Shown piece by piece: positions 32,220-44,663 of a stretch of DNA of 64,000 nucleotides (its first letter is position 1; each line of letters starts with the position of its first letter). The stretch lies in assembly GCA_037903475.1 (NCBI GenBank), contig JBAJFG010000009.1, positions 682,001 through 746,000 on the forward strand, written 5' to 3'. Source of the stretch: Ancylostoma caninum (taxonomy: Eukaryota > Nematoda > Chromadorea > Rhabditida > Ancylostomatidae). The notes beneath the pieces are model-generated. The model saw only the letters and a program-made list of their open reading frames with translations. It searched no databases and was not told the DNA's origin. A program made the translations under genes and the position numbers.

Positions 32220-35030
32220 GTACATATTTCCTTCAGAATGAGATCGATAGAACTCAAAATGAAGTCAGTTGAGATGGTGTGATGATGTGATTTGGAGCAG
32301 CGCTTGGCCTGTGTAGTTACAAAAACAGCGAAGCGAAACTGAGAAATTAAGAGAGGGAAGACCTAGAGAGGAATTCTTGGTCAAATGTAGTGACGCAATA
32401 GAGTAGTGGAGTTAATCGCGGCTGTTTGTTCAAATGGCGGGAATAGGGACTTTCTGACAACAGATACATACGTTGAGAAATTCGTCGTGAATTCGAGAAA
32501 AAAATATCTTACCCTAAGGAAAAGTGCAATTTTCTCGTATTTGGAACTCGATAATTCTTTGATAAATATATCCCGCATTCTATAGCTTTACTTGTCTTAG
32601 TTTTTTGTTTCACGTCCATTTGATTTAGCAAGGGGTTGGAGCAGGGGTTACAACAAGATTTCACGAAGTGTATGTCATGCGAATTTTGCACAACACTGAT
32701 GCAATATGACCGTGCTCATAGGTAATATCACATCGGTACATACAAGGGACCTTGACAGGATGAGCATAAATTGTTCAAGATGTATGCACGACTACAACAA
32801 GTTCTGCTCAAGTGGCTCAGCGTAACGCCAACCAAAAAGAGCTCATTTCTCAAATTTCAAATAAAAGGAGAAGAACCTACCAGAGTAAAGTATGTGAGGA
32901 GATGTTGCTAGCAAAATTCAGCCACTAAAGTTCTCTTAGAAGAAGAATGTGCCCATTCTGAGGCACTCAACCACGAAATTGGAAGACGCAGGTGTCCAAC
33001 CCCATTTAATCTCCATTTTTCGGTTTTTTTTTCAAACATCGGTTTTTTGTTGCAAACGTCGTTCATGGGAAGGAAATCGGCGAATATCCCACGCAGATCC
33101 CAGAATAGCAGTTTTTCATGCAGTGTTTCGTCATTTATTCACTGAATCTTTGTTCGTTTTGATGCTGCCATACTAAAGCATAAGAAACCCATGACTAGAC
33201 AGAAGTTTCACCGCCATCCAGTTACCTGGTTCTGTTTACACTATTGAGAAGTTCAGTTCTGTAGAGTGTATCCTTCCATTCATCCCGTCTTATGCTCCGT
33301 TTATACATACGTCGAGTGATCCAGCTGTAAACACGGTAGGTGTCTGAGACAAGTGCTTCCGCCGTCCAAACATCCTCATGTCGCGCCGCGCGTACTCGAA
33401 CTTGGCTGATAGCAAATGCATGGCGCTGACAGCGTTCGTCGACCAACGTTCGGTTCGGTTAATTCGGTTGAAAATGAAGTTGACGAACGATGCTGTTTCG
33501 GGAATAGCAGCTGAAGGAGCCTGTTAGGGACTAACCTGTCAGTTCATTGACCCTGACATGGATTTGGGGACGAAATGAACAAATATGCTACATTTCCTGA
33601 GCAAGATTTAGTACTTACTGTGAAATAACTCTCTACATCACTAGTAATTTTGATGATTGTGTATTCCTAGGTGAAAGCGAAAGCTAAAATGGTGGCGAAT
33701 AAATGACTTTCATATCTCTTCTGCGAAAAGAGTGGTCTAAATGTAAATGAAGTGAGGCAGTACTTCCGAGGCGTTACTGTACAATACACCAGTGGCATAC
33801 TACTTTGGTGAGCAACTGGTTTTAGACAGTTTTTTTTTCTCAGATGGCGGGAGACTCTAGTGGAGGAATTCAAAATAGCCAAGGTTTTTTCTGGAGCAAT
33901 GAACCCGGTCTAAACTCTTTTACACCTAATCTTCAAACTGTATTCCATTGGTCAAACGATTCTATTAGACCATTTTTTTCAGTCATCCAAGCTGGGTTAA
34001 AGTTCAAAAGATGAGCAGGAGATTTCTCACGCCTGTTAGGTATCGCAATTTGGGGAACAGGTGGACGGTTCCCTGCACCAAAATAAAGGTGGAAGTGCAG
34101 AAGGGGAGAACATGATGGAAATGACCTAAGCAACGTAAGAGTTCAGCATATGAAGCGCAAGAAAAACTCTTGGATCGCTCTGGATCCACAAAATCCTAAA
34201 ATGAGTAAAAGATGAGGACTTGGCAATTATCAATGATTTCTTTCTTTTTCTGTCGTTCTATGAGTTGAGAGAATAGCTAAGATTAGTCATGGTACAGTTG
34301 ACCAACAACATGAAAAAAGTGCATAGTGAGCTGTTGCTCATTGCCTGTTAGCGATCTATTATTTCCTTAACAGAATGCCATCAGCGTTGTAATCGTAGAA
34401 CACTTGATCAGTGTTGTTTTTAGGCTGGGATCTAAGATGGTGTTGTCAACAGTAGTAGGACGCATTGAAAGAGAAAACATTTGATGGATTTGATCGTAAC
34501 CTTAGAATACCTTGAATCAGATTCAATCCTGTGAAAACGGCGAAAAATAGAAATGTAGTCTAAAGAGCTCTATTCACAAAATATTTAGCGCAGCAGTGCT
34601 ATCTATCAGTCATGCTCAGGTTTTACGAAGAGAGAACGTGGATGGTATTCACATACTTGTTAACCTCAAACATTAGCGTGATTCCGGCTACGGAGGACCT
34701 AATTCCTACGCCTATTTACCCGCCCATGAGTGAAAGAACGAAATGGGCCAATACATACTTGAAGGATTTTTATAGTATTTTCTGTATGAAATCTTTCCAT
34801 AACATTGATTATTTTACAGGGTTCTTTCTCTGTACCATGACGATTTCCTCGTAATGAAATATAGGGTAGCGCATAATTACTGCCCCACTATAAAAATGTC
34901 ACAGAAAAAGTACAAAGCGCATTTGCGGACAACCTCTTCAGGAAATGTTTACTATCTTATAGCGAAACAAAAACCGTTAATGTCACTTAACCTCCTCTCC
35001 TTTGGCGCGGATCACATCCCTCAGACGCTC
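32220..35030. other. No gene recognised
   Basis: The minus-strand frame at 33222-33446 is open and basic but has no motif I know and no flanking splice pair. The rest is A/T-rich spacer. Confidence 0.45.
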
Positions 35031-35036
35031 GGCATA

Positions 35037-35906
35037 TTAGGTTGAGGAGAAAGTAATGGAAGAAATTTTCAAAACTTCGTATTCCTCATTGCTGATGATT
35101 CGATCAGGCATTACCTGCTGACATAATAGGAGAATCCCCAAAGTATTGCCCTGTGGCCACTGAAGGACCTGGAAACGCTTGTTGCTGCAGTTACGCCTCC
35201 ATTTCTGAAAGGGTGCTTCTGCCCCAACCTCTATTATGAGCTGCTTTACAAAGCCTTGGCAAGCACTGGGAACGGTAACAGCAGCAGCGCAATAAAATGT
35301 GGCGGTGGAAGTGGCTAAATATTTCACAGTACGCCACCGCTCCACTTACTTCGAATCTTGAGATATGGACGTCTATGAGAAGCCAAGCCTAGGACGCTCT
35401 CACGTCACAACGCGAAGTGGTTGCTGTGATTCGAGCAGCCCGCACAAGATAATACAGACACGGCTACCATATGGGTTGGCCAGGTCTGAAAAGAAGGGAA
35501 TCATTGGAGAAAAACGAGGAAAACGAAAAACCCTGTTCCACGCCACTTTTTTTACATGTCAAATTTCCCACGTTTTTCCTCTCCCAAACTAGCGGGGCTT
35601 TCCTCCACCCTCGTAACACACTATTTTTATTCTTCTGGCTTGTCACTCTCGTATCGCTGCCTCATCCTTCCCGTCAGTTCCTTCTTCGACGGGAAAGAGC
35701 CCGTCGATTTTGACCATCCGCAGCCTGCGCGATTTTGAGGTAGAGAGACAGCGTTCTAGACAGCGTTCCCATGCGTTGGACCAATGTTATAGATTTCAAA
35801 GGTGTGTACTCAATTCACTGAGAAAAACCCTCTCAAAAGTAAGAGATGAAAGTCCGGATGCCTTTTCTTGGATGCCATTTCTTCCATCATTTTCTCCTCA
35901 ACCTAA
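35037..35906. mobile_element. Mariner-like element, non-autonomous or degenerate
   Basis: The ends are inverted copies: TTAGGTTGAGGAGAAAGTAA with ATGGAAGAAAT on the left and the complement of ATTTTCTCCTCAACCTAA on the right. They start with TTAGGTTG as many mariner termini do. TA dinucleotides flank both sides (35035-35036 and 35907-35908). In 870 bp I see no transposase motif such as HDNA or YSPDLAP. The plus frame 35710-36147 crosses the right end and is therefore not a gene. Confidence 0.85.
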
Positions 35907-35963
35907 TATTTCATCATTGTGGGTCGTTCGTGATTGTGCGGGTTTCACTCCAAGCTTTCTCCA

Positions 35964-36580
35964 ATGGCTTCACCAGAAATCGACTGTAGGCCTGTTTTCT
36001 TGGTCAAGCCCTCTCCTCCAGCACAACACAAACCGAGTACTCGAAATGGTTCCGGATTCAGGAGAAATGGCCGAACACTCGGAGGCAAGGGTGAGGACCG
36101 TCACGTTGACAAGCCATCAATTGGGGATTTTTCGATCCGATGTGTAAGCGCTTCATCCAGCAAAAGAATCCACTGATCGCTGCTACAGTGGTTGGTAGCA
36201 GGTAAAAGCAACTAATTACTAAGTATATCTTTGCACACGTCCTTAAAGATTTTTACGCTCATTTCAACGAAAATTGGGAAAATTCACAAAATGGCAATAA
36301 ATTCCGGATGGGGACGAAACGAGGCAACCATACTCGGTGTTTCGAAATCCTCACGACTTCCTTCATATATCCTATAATTTTGAGGATTGTAGAGCTGCTC
36401 AGTCGTGAGAACCTCCTCGTCATTGCAGGTGGGCGTTACGTACGGCCCGCAGTGAATTCAGAGCTTGAAGGCTGTGATCCACGCCAAAGGAGAGATTATA
36501 GAACGAAACTAGTGGTATTCCTTTCCTTAGGTGGTAATGATTTATACTTGAAGATATCGTTGTTCCATGTGTTATCATAG
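35964..36580 (+). CDS. Candidate two-exon gene for a 92-residue basic protein
   Basis: Exon 1 (35964-36090) starts MASPEIDCRPVFLVKPSPPA and ends TLGGK plus one base at the donor GTGAGGACC. Exon 2 (36429-36580) follows the acceptor CTCCTCGTCATTGCAG in the matching phase, encodes GRYVRPAVNSELEGCDPRQR and continues to a stop. The joined frame is complete, but there is no recognised family, signal peptide or AATAAA nearby. It begins 58 bp right of the mariner-like element. The protein-like composition and clean phase match are the only support. Confidence 0.3.
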
Positions 36581-39500
36581 GATTTCTGCCCAGTTTTTAT
36601 TGTGGGACATAATTATGCGCCAGTAGGCATGTATGTATGTCATAACGGCTTCTAACCTAGAGGAAGCTGGAGCGAATCACTCCGCAAATAAATCTCCAAA
36701 TATGTAGGCGAACCGAACGTTCGGCTTTGCCTTTTGAAATGTAGGTTTTTCTTGCTAGGGTGGAAATTGATTCAGAGGAGCAATTAAACTAAGAAAAGCC
36801 CGAAGCTCCCTTTACGAATGCTTAGTTCTTGCGCCTGTAACAGTACTAGCGCTTCCATCGATTAGGAGATGCATTGTGATTGTGAGTGAACTTTGAAGAG
36901 TAGCATTGATTTGCTTGAAAAGTAATATTTCACGCCCACACATTGGCAGCGAAATGTGATTAAAAATCATCGACTCATCCTTCTGCTTATTCACATGCAT
37001 AACACATTATTTTCTACACGACTTCAACGACTTGCTGTTTTCGCCGGTTTGAAAAACGGCCAGTCGTGTGGTCCAAGTGCTCTCACTTTTCTCAACCCAT
37101 GTCCAAACCACATGAAACTGCTCAGTCTTTTTTCTTTTAAACATATTGCTGATTCAAGAGAAAGCATCATTAGTAATAACCGCACATTAAAAATTGGATG
37201 ACCTGGCCACGTGAGCTTTGTCTAGAGGCAGTTGATTGCAGTGCCTGCATTTTGTTCACCTCTTCCGAACTACAATATTCTTCCTATTACCCTCACCACC
37301 AAATCCAGCTTGCTAATCAAATACAGTCAGTGCAATAGTAACGTCTTCGTTTAGCGGACATCTACTCTCTACCCCTTTGTAGTGGGTAATTTTATAGATG
37401 ATGTGCCTCCTTCACTTATACTCACTGAATATTCTTCTAGAATCCGGTGAATTGACCATATTACTTGAAGCTAGAGAAGCTTTTCGAAAGAAACCTTTGG
37501 TAAAATCAGCCAATAAGACCAGAAATACACCATGTTTCCTTTCGAGTCTTCGATTAAATAAGTAAAGAAAATACAGTGGTGAAATTGAGGCTGTGCTCAC
37601 CCTGTGTACGTTTTAAAAAGATTTTGAGTAACAATCTGGAATAGCGAGCGTAGCGATTGGCACTACATAAATGACGAGGAAGCGTTCCATAGGAAGTCTG
37701 ACTCTACTCTGCCAAAACTATGTAAATAGTTAAAGTTAACAAGCAACAATTGTACTCTACTTGCTCACATTCAAATAGGTACGAGAAGTCAGGATGAATG
37801 TTCTTTCGTTTTCAGTAACGTCTATGGAAGATCTTTTGGTAGATTAAATCTCAAGGGTTAGGCTTGGTCTCTGTGGATATGATTAGAAAAATAGTAGGAT
37901 TTCCTACGGATTTCACCAGGGATTTCATCACCTTTTGCTTTATTTTTACAACTTTTTAAGAACTGGTTCTACTGCGGTCTTAACCTGGGGGACCACATAC
38001 GTTGAGACTTTTGCAGTTGAATATACATCGAACATATTAGTACTCGGCCTATAGGCGTTTTTGGGCAGCATTCATTGGTCATTTCGTAAAGATGGTGAAA
38101 TTTATGGGTCAATATTCTGTAAATTTGCAGAAGAGTAGTCGCTCTACATGTCAAAGGGTTTGAAATTTCGAAAAGTCCAAAGTTACGCTAAAATTCGAAA
38201 TCAGAAGTTCGAAAGCTTCAGGCCAATGTTAGAAGGCGTATTCAAAGCTAGCAGCTGGTATTACTCAGCATGTGTATAAGTAGCATTGCCTCAAAACCTC
38301 AAACTACAGTCATCCTCACGGTTCATGAAGAAATAACTAGCACTTTGAGAAGGTCTTCGCAGAACTTGGTGAAAAACTAGTAACCTGTTCAGAGAATTCT
38401 ACTCGGTTGGGAGTCTTCGAAGACCTCCAGCTGTGGCGGTGATGAAATTGCGACTGGTTCTCATCATTCACTGTCACGTTCTGTTTCTGACGAGTCACCT
38501 TGTTTTTCAAACCACCCTTGAAACCAGGCCTCTTTCGAACTCCTATGTTTTCAAATTAGTTACTGCAAAAAAAAGCATAGATGAGTTCTTTACACACGAC
38601 GCTAGGCCTGGAAGCATCGATTTGCAGCTGTGAAGCCTCCCAGATGGCTATGAAGAAATATAAATGTCACAAAGGGCATGCGACATTCTACATCGATGCG
38701 ACATACATTTGCCGGCAAAGCATTTGACGTTCGCCGAGAAAGGTTGACGAGTACTCGTTTCAGTTCGCCTTCGAACAGCCTCTTTCCTCACTTTTTGTTG
38801 GGGCAACCTAAATGGGGCCAGGACTCTTACAACTTCTGGTTTCCACTAAAGTCATTCTGTGGACGCGTCATCTTAAACAGCCTGACCCGCGGTCTATTGA
38901 TGTTGCACAGGGTATTCTGTTGATGAATTGTGTTTGTTGGGCCCATGGCATTCGCTTATATGCAACATCTTCTACAATCAAGCACCACAACACTGGTTTA
39001 TACTAAGCGCGGTGTTTTCAGTCAAGATCTGGCAGGCTTAGATGTGTGTTCGGTCTATGAACCACAAACAAATTGCCACAGAATTTTTGATATCTTCAAT
39101 GTTTTTTCTGCCATACAGGCTGTTATAGGAACACCTTTATTGGCCGATGTTTCGACAAAAAGTCGTTTTCAAGGCCTGGAAGTGGATCAATTTCCTTGAA
39201 TCTGCACTCTAACCCATCAAACACCTTCTCTGACCTGCACATTCAACTCACTCCAGGCAGATAACCATGAGTACCGACTGCAAAGAGGAAACTCACCCGG
39301 TGTTCCACCAATATGCGGGATGTTTTTCCGCACACTACTATGTATACACGATTGTCACCAGCGGACGACTGAGTGTTGCTCGCGGTACTGATATTTTCAC
39401 TCTACTTGTCCGTTCTCGCTGGGAGCTTTATTTTTTAGTCACACAGCTAAATGAATCATGTAATAGGAACAGGCCAAGAAGTAAATAAGCGAAAAAAAGC

Positions 39501-39790
39501 TTAGTACACGGTAGTGATTGCGCTATAACTGTCAGTTAGATGTCTCACCGACAGATATAGATTTCAAAAAGAAAGACAAGTATTATCTTAAGATGGTCTA
39601 AAATATAAATTTCAACCCGGTCTCAACAATTTTAACCGTGACATAACCAGCAGGTTTGAGGTTGGTTAACCTTGCAAAGTTGTTCGAGACCATGATAGTT
39701 GTTTGAGGGCACAACGTTATCTATAACCATCGATTTCAGCGCAATTATTACGTGCCCATGTGCTTTTATCTGCTTTTATTCGTTGTTCTC
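36581..39790. other. No gene confirmed
   Basis: The best frame is at 38442-38633 (63 codons, ATG start, MKLRLVLIIHCHVLFLTSHL), which has a signal-peptide-like start but no cysteine pattern or splice support. The remainder looks non-coding. Confidence 0.4.
38442..38633 (+). CDS. Short frame with a signal-peptide-like start
   Basis: MKLR followed by about 17 hydrophobic residues resembles a secretion signal, then a 40-residue tail with no motif. It is a single-exon frame of 63 codons, with no TATA box or polyadenylation signal next to it. Such frames occur by chance in DNA this long. Confidence 0.2.
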   Translation: MKLRLVLIIHCHVLFLTSHLVFQTTLETRPLSNSYVFKLVTAKKSIDEFFTHDARPGSIDLQL

Positions 39791-40069
39791 TAAACACTCT
39801 TGTTGATATCAAGACGATGTAAGTCGCGTTCCATCATTGCTCTGTTCGTGGAACGAGAACCCAACGGTCAGCCAAGTAGCTCTTCTCCTGCAGTTTTGGT
39901 AGCGGACAAGCTAATAAACACGAACTTAACCTTCTCCGTTCCTACTCCAAGATCCTATGGTTGTTCATGTGCCACGTTTGAAAATACGGTGATGGTGGAA
40001 GATGTTGTGCCAGTCCGCCGATGCTTCTGGCTTACTGCCCACGCGCACCGGCTGAGCGTGGTGCAGTGC

Positions 40070-40256
40070 CTTCGTTCCGGCTCGTCCTCAAGACGCCTGA
40101 GATCACACGTGGGGTCCTGTTGGCAGCGTTCCCGCAGCAGGAGTGTGCGGAAGTAAAACTTCAAATCCCGTAAAACGTAAAACGTAAAACAGAAGGCCAA
40201 AAATGGGCGGGAAACGGAAAGCGTAAAACGGAAAACGGAAAATTTTGCCCAAGCAT
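40070..40256 (+). repeat. hAT-like GTAAAACG element and flank (copy 1)
   Basis: CAGGAGTGTGCGGAAGTAAA at 40138 resembles a hAT terminus. It is followed by CGTAAAACGTAAAACG and GGCCAAAAATGGGCGG segments also present at 41185-41313. The upstream flank (CCTTCGTTCCGGCTCGTCCT onward, 40070-40127) recurs in inverse orientation at 41337-41410. Confidence 0.6.
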
Positions 40257-41184
40257 AGGTTTGTGACTAAAAGTCCTCTTTAACATTGAATTTTCTAGGC
40301 ACCTTCTTGATAAGCATGAGTGGTGACTCTTTCAAGTGATTAAGTAACTTCAAGTCCACTGATGGTACGTACTTCTAACGCATAGAATATAGGCAGATCG
40401 GGGATTATTTATCTTCCACCTAGTTATTGAGATTGTCGGAGTTATGTAATCAAAAATCATTTTTTTACTGAATGTTTAGGTAGACGAGAATCTGTAAAAT
40501 TTGAAAAGTGCGACTTCTTTGCTTTACTTTGGAGCAGACCTACTCTGCATAAATTCGGACAAAAGGTAACTATGGTGGTTAGCACGTTTGGAATCTGAGA
40601 AGGATCACGTTATTCACAGAGGATCCCGTTAGAGCAAGTTAGCGAAGGAGGACGGAGGAGAAGAAGAGCGTGTAGGGAAGGTGAAACACAAGCAGCCCAA
40701 GCACTGCGCAAAACATCAGGCGCCAACGACGCCAGTGTGGAACTGAGGATCATCGTCTGATTAAAACAGTGACAATTACGATGTAGCCGTATGCATTTGT
40801 CAAGCTGAAAAAAAGCCTACATCATGCGTTGCTTCGTAAGAATGCTTGATGCTCCTACCATGGCACGTCACAGTTTCATGGAAATTTTATATCAGTTCAC
40901 CCCAGATTGCTGTGGTATCTTGTCTTTTTTTTTAAAGAATTTTGAGGAGAGTAGGGCACATGTATGGCATATTTGGAAGAACGATGAAGACCAGCAAAAT
41001 CGCGATGGGAAGTTTACACTGCAGCTGAGGCAATAAAAGTCAAACAAAATAATTCGGATTTCGTTAATGGCGTTGAACATCAATTTTGGTTTTGTTGTTG
41101 TGAACTCATGTACACTACGCATCGAAACACGTGAATCCTCTTCAGGATAGGGAAATACTTCGAAAACGACGATCCCTGTCCCTC

Positions 41185-41410
41185 CTCAATTTTCCGGGAT
41201 TTGCCGTTTTCCGGGCCAAAAACCCGTAAAACGTAAAACGTAAAACGGAAGGCCAAAAATGGGCGGAAAACGGGAAGCGTAAAACGGAAAACGGAAAATT
41301 CCGCACACCCCTGTCCCGCAGCCAACCGACTGAGTATCAATCGCCAGCAGGACGCCACGTGCGATCTCGGGCGGTGCGCCTCGAGAACGAGGCGGATCGA
41401 AGGAACTGTA
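41185..41410. repeat. hAT-like GTAAAACG element and flank (copy 2)
   Basis: The repeat core (CGTAAAACGTAAAACG, GGCCAAAAATGGGCGG, AAAACGGAAAACGGAAAATT) is in the same orientation as copy 1. The end CCGCACACCCCTG (41301-41313) and the adjoining flank are inverted relative to copy 1. The 8 bp TCCCGCAG adjoin the CAG/CTG terminus in both copies. Confidence 0.6.
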
Positions 41411-41811
41411 GTAGGGATGGTGCAGCCACTCAATGTGACACCCGGAGAAAGACTATGTGCTTTTGAAAAAATATAAGAACAGAACTCGCTGATAGTAGAA
41501 GAAGGAAAAGTCAAAATAGCAGGAATTACCAAATTCATGCTCCCGATGCGAGGAAACTGAACTTTATATGGTGCTCAGAATACTGCGAAGCTCGATCATG
41601 ATGTGAATAGTGATGAAGGAAATCTCTGTAGGGATTTCTTATTTCCATGCCGAACATCTCGAAATCTGCAAAATCCTTCAATGTTCGTGCCTAACACACA
41701 CACAGTTTGATTTCGTATTTACACGCCAAAAAACAGGACTTTTTAAAATCTGAAATCATTTACTACTGAGCATTAAAGGAATTAAATGGGGGTTCGAATT
41801 AAAGGCAGCAC

Positions 41812-42170
41812 TCACGGAGGTCTACGTTGCAAAGATTCCCCCATATCCGGTTCACCAAGAGTGTGAAACTCATTTCTAACGATGAAGTTGCACGAAACAT
41901 TCGAGAAATCCACGAACACAGAGTAATTCGTTCTATGCGCTTGACTGCGAGCTCCTTTACGTCCATGGGTCCCCATCATGTGGAAGTAAGGCTCACATGC
42001 ACAGTTGACCGAGCATGGGAAGCTTTCGCTGGCGGATAACAAAAGTCCATGTTGACAGTAGCGTTCACAGCATGATCCTCGCAAGTAGGTGAAAATCCCT
42101 GGTGGTCTACTTACTGTTATAGATGGTGGTCGAAAGTTACCCGTGCACCTAACTTGAATGGAATAAAACT
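41812..42170 (-). CDS. Candidate cysteine-rich exon
   Basis: A minus-strand frame of about 120 codons contains a cysteine cluster (GSCCERYCQHG, then FPCSVNCACEPYF) like those of secreted nematode proteins. An acceptor-like CCATTCAAG lies near 42165. At the 3' side the frame meets CC|GTGAGTGCTGCCTTTAA, a perfect donor that is itself the end of a TTAA-type repeat. No further exons or family were recognised. Confidence 0.3.
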
Positions 42171-42749
42171 CAAGTCCAGGCGAACGCAATTCATATATGA
42201 GATAACCCTTGTGAAGGCAATACAGTCCAAGACTAGGGCTTGGAAAATCGCCCTAGTCTTCATAGTTTTCAAATGTATCAAACATCTCAGCCAGATCATG
42301 TTGCAGAGCCGGTCCTGCTCAGTTCAAATCCGGAATATAAACTTGGAAGGATTTGTACTGGAGCAGCGGCACAAAATAGAATGTCAGCTTTGTCGGCAAG
42401 AATGCGCAATGGCGTCCTTCAGTTTCCGAACGCGTGTATACCCACTGATGGGAAACATTTCAGAGCGTCTACAACCTCCCCTTGGAATCTGAACTCGCGA
42501 CAGTTCACTGTAAGGATTTAGCTTCAAAGAATTGGTGCACCGGTAAATTTCGGCCATCCCGTAATTCATTAGCAACCGAATACGTTAAACGACTCACTTT
42601 CGAAATGAAAATTTTTGTAAGCACTGCATTTGAGCGAAATTAGAATAGAGGGAGAGCGCCGCAGCGCCCACTGTCGATTTCTCAAAGTTCAAACCGGGTA
42701 CGGTAAATGTACTCACACCCACGTCTATCTGAAACTCGCGACAACCAGT

Positions 42750-42998
42750 GACATGGACGCTTTTGTCACGCTACCTGCCATATTGATCAATCTGACAACG
42801 GATGAACTTAGGATGTTTACTAAGGTCGACTCTTTCCCTGAATATTCTCTTCATCTAGACAAAATTTCTCATCATGCTACTCTGTACTTGTGTACAATTG
42901 TAGAAGAGTATAACCTCTCTTTCCTCACACATACCGTATCAGAAATAACTGACTTCCTCCTCTATTGCAAAGATATTTTCGAAATGACTTCATTATAA
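42750..42998 (+). CDS. Unassigned open frame
   Basis: An 82-codon ATG frame (MDAFVTLPAILINLTTDELR...) has protein-like composition and two cysteines. No splice sites, signal peptide, polyadenylation signal or known motif support it. Confidence 0.2.
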   Translation, partial: DMDAFVTLPAILINLTTDELRMFTKVDSFPEYSLHLDKISHHATLYLCTIVEEYNLSFLTHTVSEITDFLLYCKDIFEMTSL

Positions 42999-43027
42999 AT
43001 CAGAGTGTTGTTCAAAACTTTCGGAAA

Positions 43028-43046
43028 ATTTATTTATTTATTTATT
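43028..43046 (+). repeat. (TTTA)n microsatellite
   Basis: A short TTTA tract, the complement of an (AAAT)n tail. It may mark the 3' end of a minus-strand retroelement copy. Confidence 0.75.
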
Positions 43047-43193
43047 TTCTTATTGAATACACCACTGGAGTGTGCCATTAGTATATTTTGGTAAAACCTT
43101 TGGTCGGACCAGTAGTAGTGTAACGTTGTAGAAAGGAAAACTCAATATATAGAATGCCAAAAAGTACCAAACTTAACTAGTATAACTAAGAAC

Positions 43194-43464
43194 CAGTGGC
43201 GGACGCGGGGGGTGGGGAGCGCATCCCTCCCGAGAATGGGTCGCCAAATTTTCGAAATTACTTTACAATACAAATAAAAATCTTGTATTAGTTTACTTTT
43301 AATTGTTCATTTTTATTATTACTTTTAATAATTGTTATTCGTTATTTATTATTATCATTAGTATTTTTATAAATTTTATTTTCCATCTGGGCCCCAACGC
43401 GGCTGAGCCCCCACTTTTTTCCCACGCCCCTCCCCCTTCCGCCCACTTTCTGCGTTTGCCACTG
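43194..43464 (-). mobile_element. hAT-type MITE, copy 2
   Basis: The ends are CAGTGGCGGACGCGG and the complement of AAACGCAGAAAGT-side CTGCGTTTGCCACTG, with a perfect 8-bp target duplication CTAAGAAC (43186-43193 and 43465-43472). Its interior is the reverse complement of the 8018-8296 copy, for example GAATGGGTCGCCAAATTTTC next to the left end. Confidence 0.93.
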
Positions 43465-44663
43465 CTAAGAACGACTTGCATTCAGAACAAACCAGAGCAG
43501 AACCAAAACAAAACACTGCGGGACTAGCCTGGAACTTTAGCTTTGAGCTGTTTTGAATTAATTTCACGGCTTACAGGAAAAAAAAAGCGTCTGGTGAGAG
43601 CTTGCGTTATTTGTACTAGAAGAATCCGAATTGTAGGTAGAATAGTATGTAGTGCCAAACACCCTGATATAATACGACATTAAACAGAATGTTTGATGTG
43701 CACTGGTTGTATTTAGGTGAGGCAACTACCACTGATTCTGGAGGGAGCTATTCTCAGGGGTAATCACGACCTAAGAACGCAACTAGAGAACCATTCAGGG
43801 GCGGACGCAAACGCGCCTCTATGATCTGGTGCAAACCCCAGGAGTAAGCTTGGGTGGATGCGCGTTGGCCCAGCTCCCTCAGTGAAGCACATTATCTAGA
43901 TCAGAAAATCTGAGCGATGGAGCAAATCTAAATTTTATGAATGCTTTCACCGCCTACGTGTTCCACTCAGCAGAGCCTAGTAGCGAGGTGTGAGATGTCG
44001 CAATCGAGAAAAATAAGACATCCACTATGGAAGAAGATGTTACAAGGTTCGAAGAAGTATAATTGCATATAGTGGAAGTGAAACGTAGCATAATGTTAGG
44101 GAGAAAACAATGAAAGACCGATGCCTTTAACCACGTCTTCACAGCCGAGAAGCTTAAAGGCAGTGTCCAGGCAAAACCACTGAGCTTGAGTGCTCATTAG
44201 ATTATGATAGCGGGTCGACTCCATAGGCAACTGCCAAAGTTTCAGCGGAAAAGTCGCAGAAATAAGCGAGATATCCGCCTTAGACCCAGTACCCAAACCC
44301 ATCTCCAGTGCCCAGCCCGCCCACCCGGCTTCTGCCTTTCGCGCGTGGAGTTGGTGCAGGCCCCGGCATGAGGTCTTCCCCGGGCCAGAATCAAAACGAA
44401 GCCCCCTTTGAAAAACCAAAATTTTACGAAGCCCCCTTTGAACATGCAAACGAAAAGAAAACGTTAACCCACTCTAAAAATAGGAGTTCCGGGGAACAGC
44501 TCATGGTGGGGCACGAGTTCATAGTGCAAACTACAATCCGAGGGACGTAAAAGCATAACATTCTGATTCTGAAGCAAAAAAAAATTTGAAAAAGGCATAG
44601 ATTTGAAGAAAAAACCTTCAATCCGAAAAGGAACGGATTAAAAAGTTGGGCAGACCAAAGGAC

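Noticed and set aside
35710..36147. 145-codon plus-strand frame
   Set aside because: It runs across the right terminus of the mariner-like element at 35906 and has no motif.
43796..43815. CAGGGGCGGACGC resembling a hAT MITE end
   Set aside because: No matching inverted end or target duplication was found downstream.
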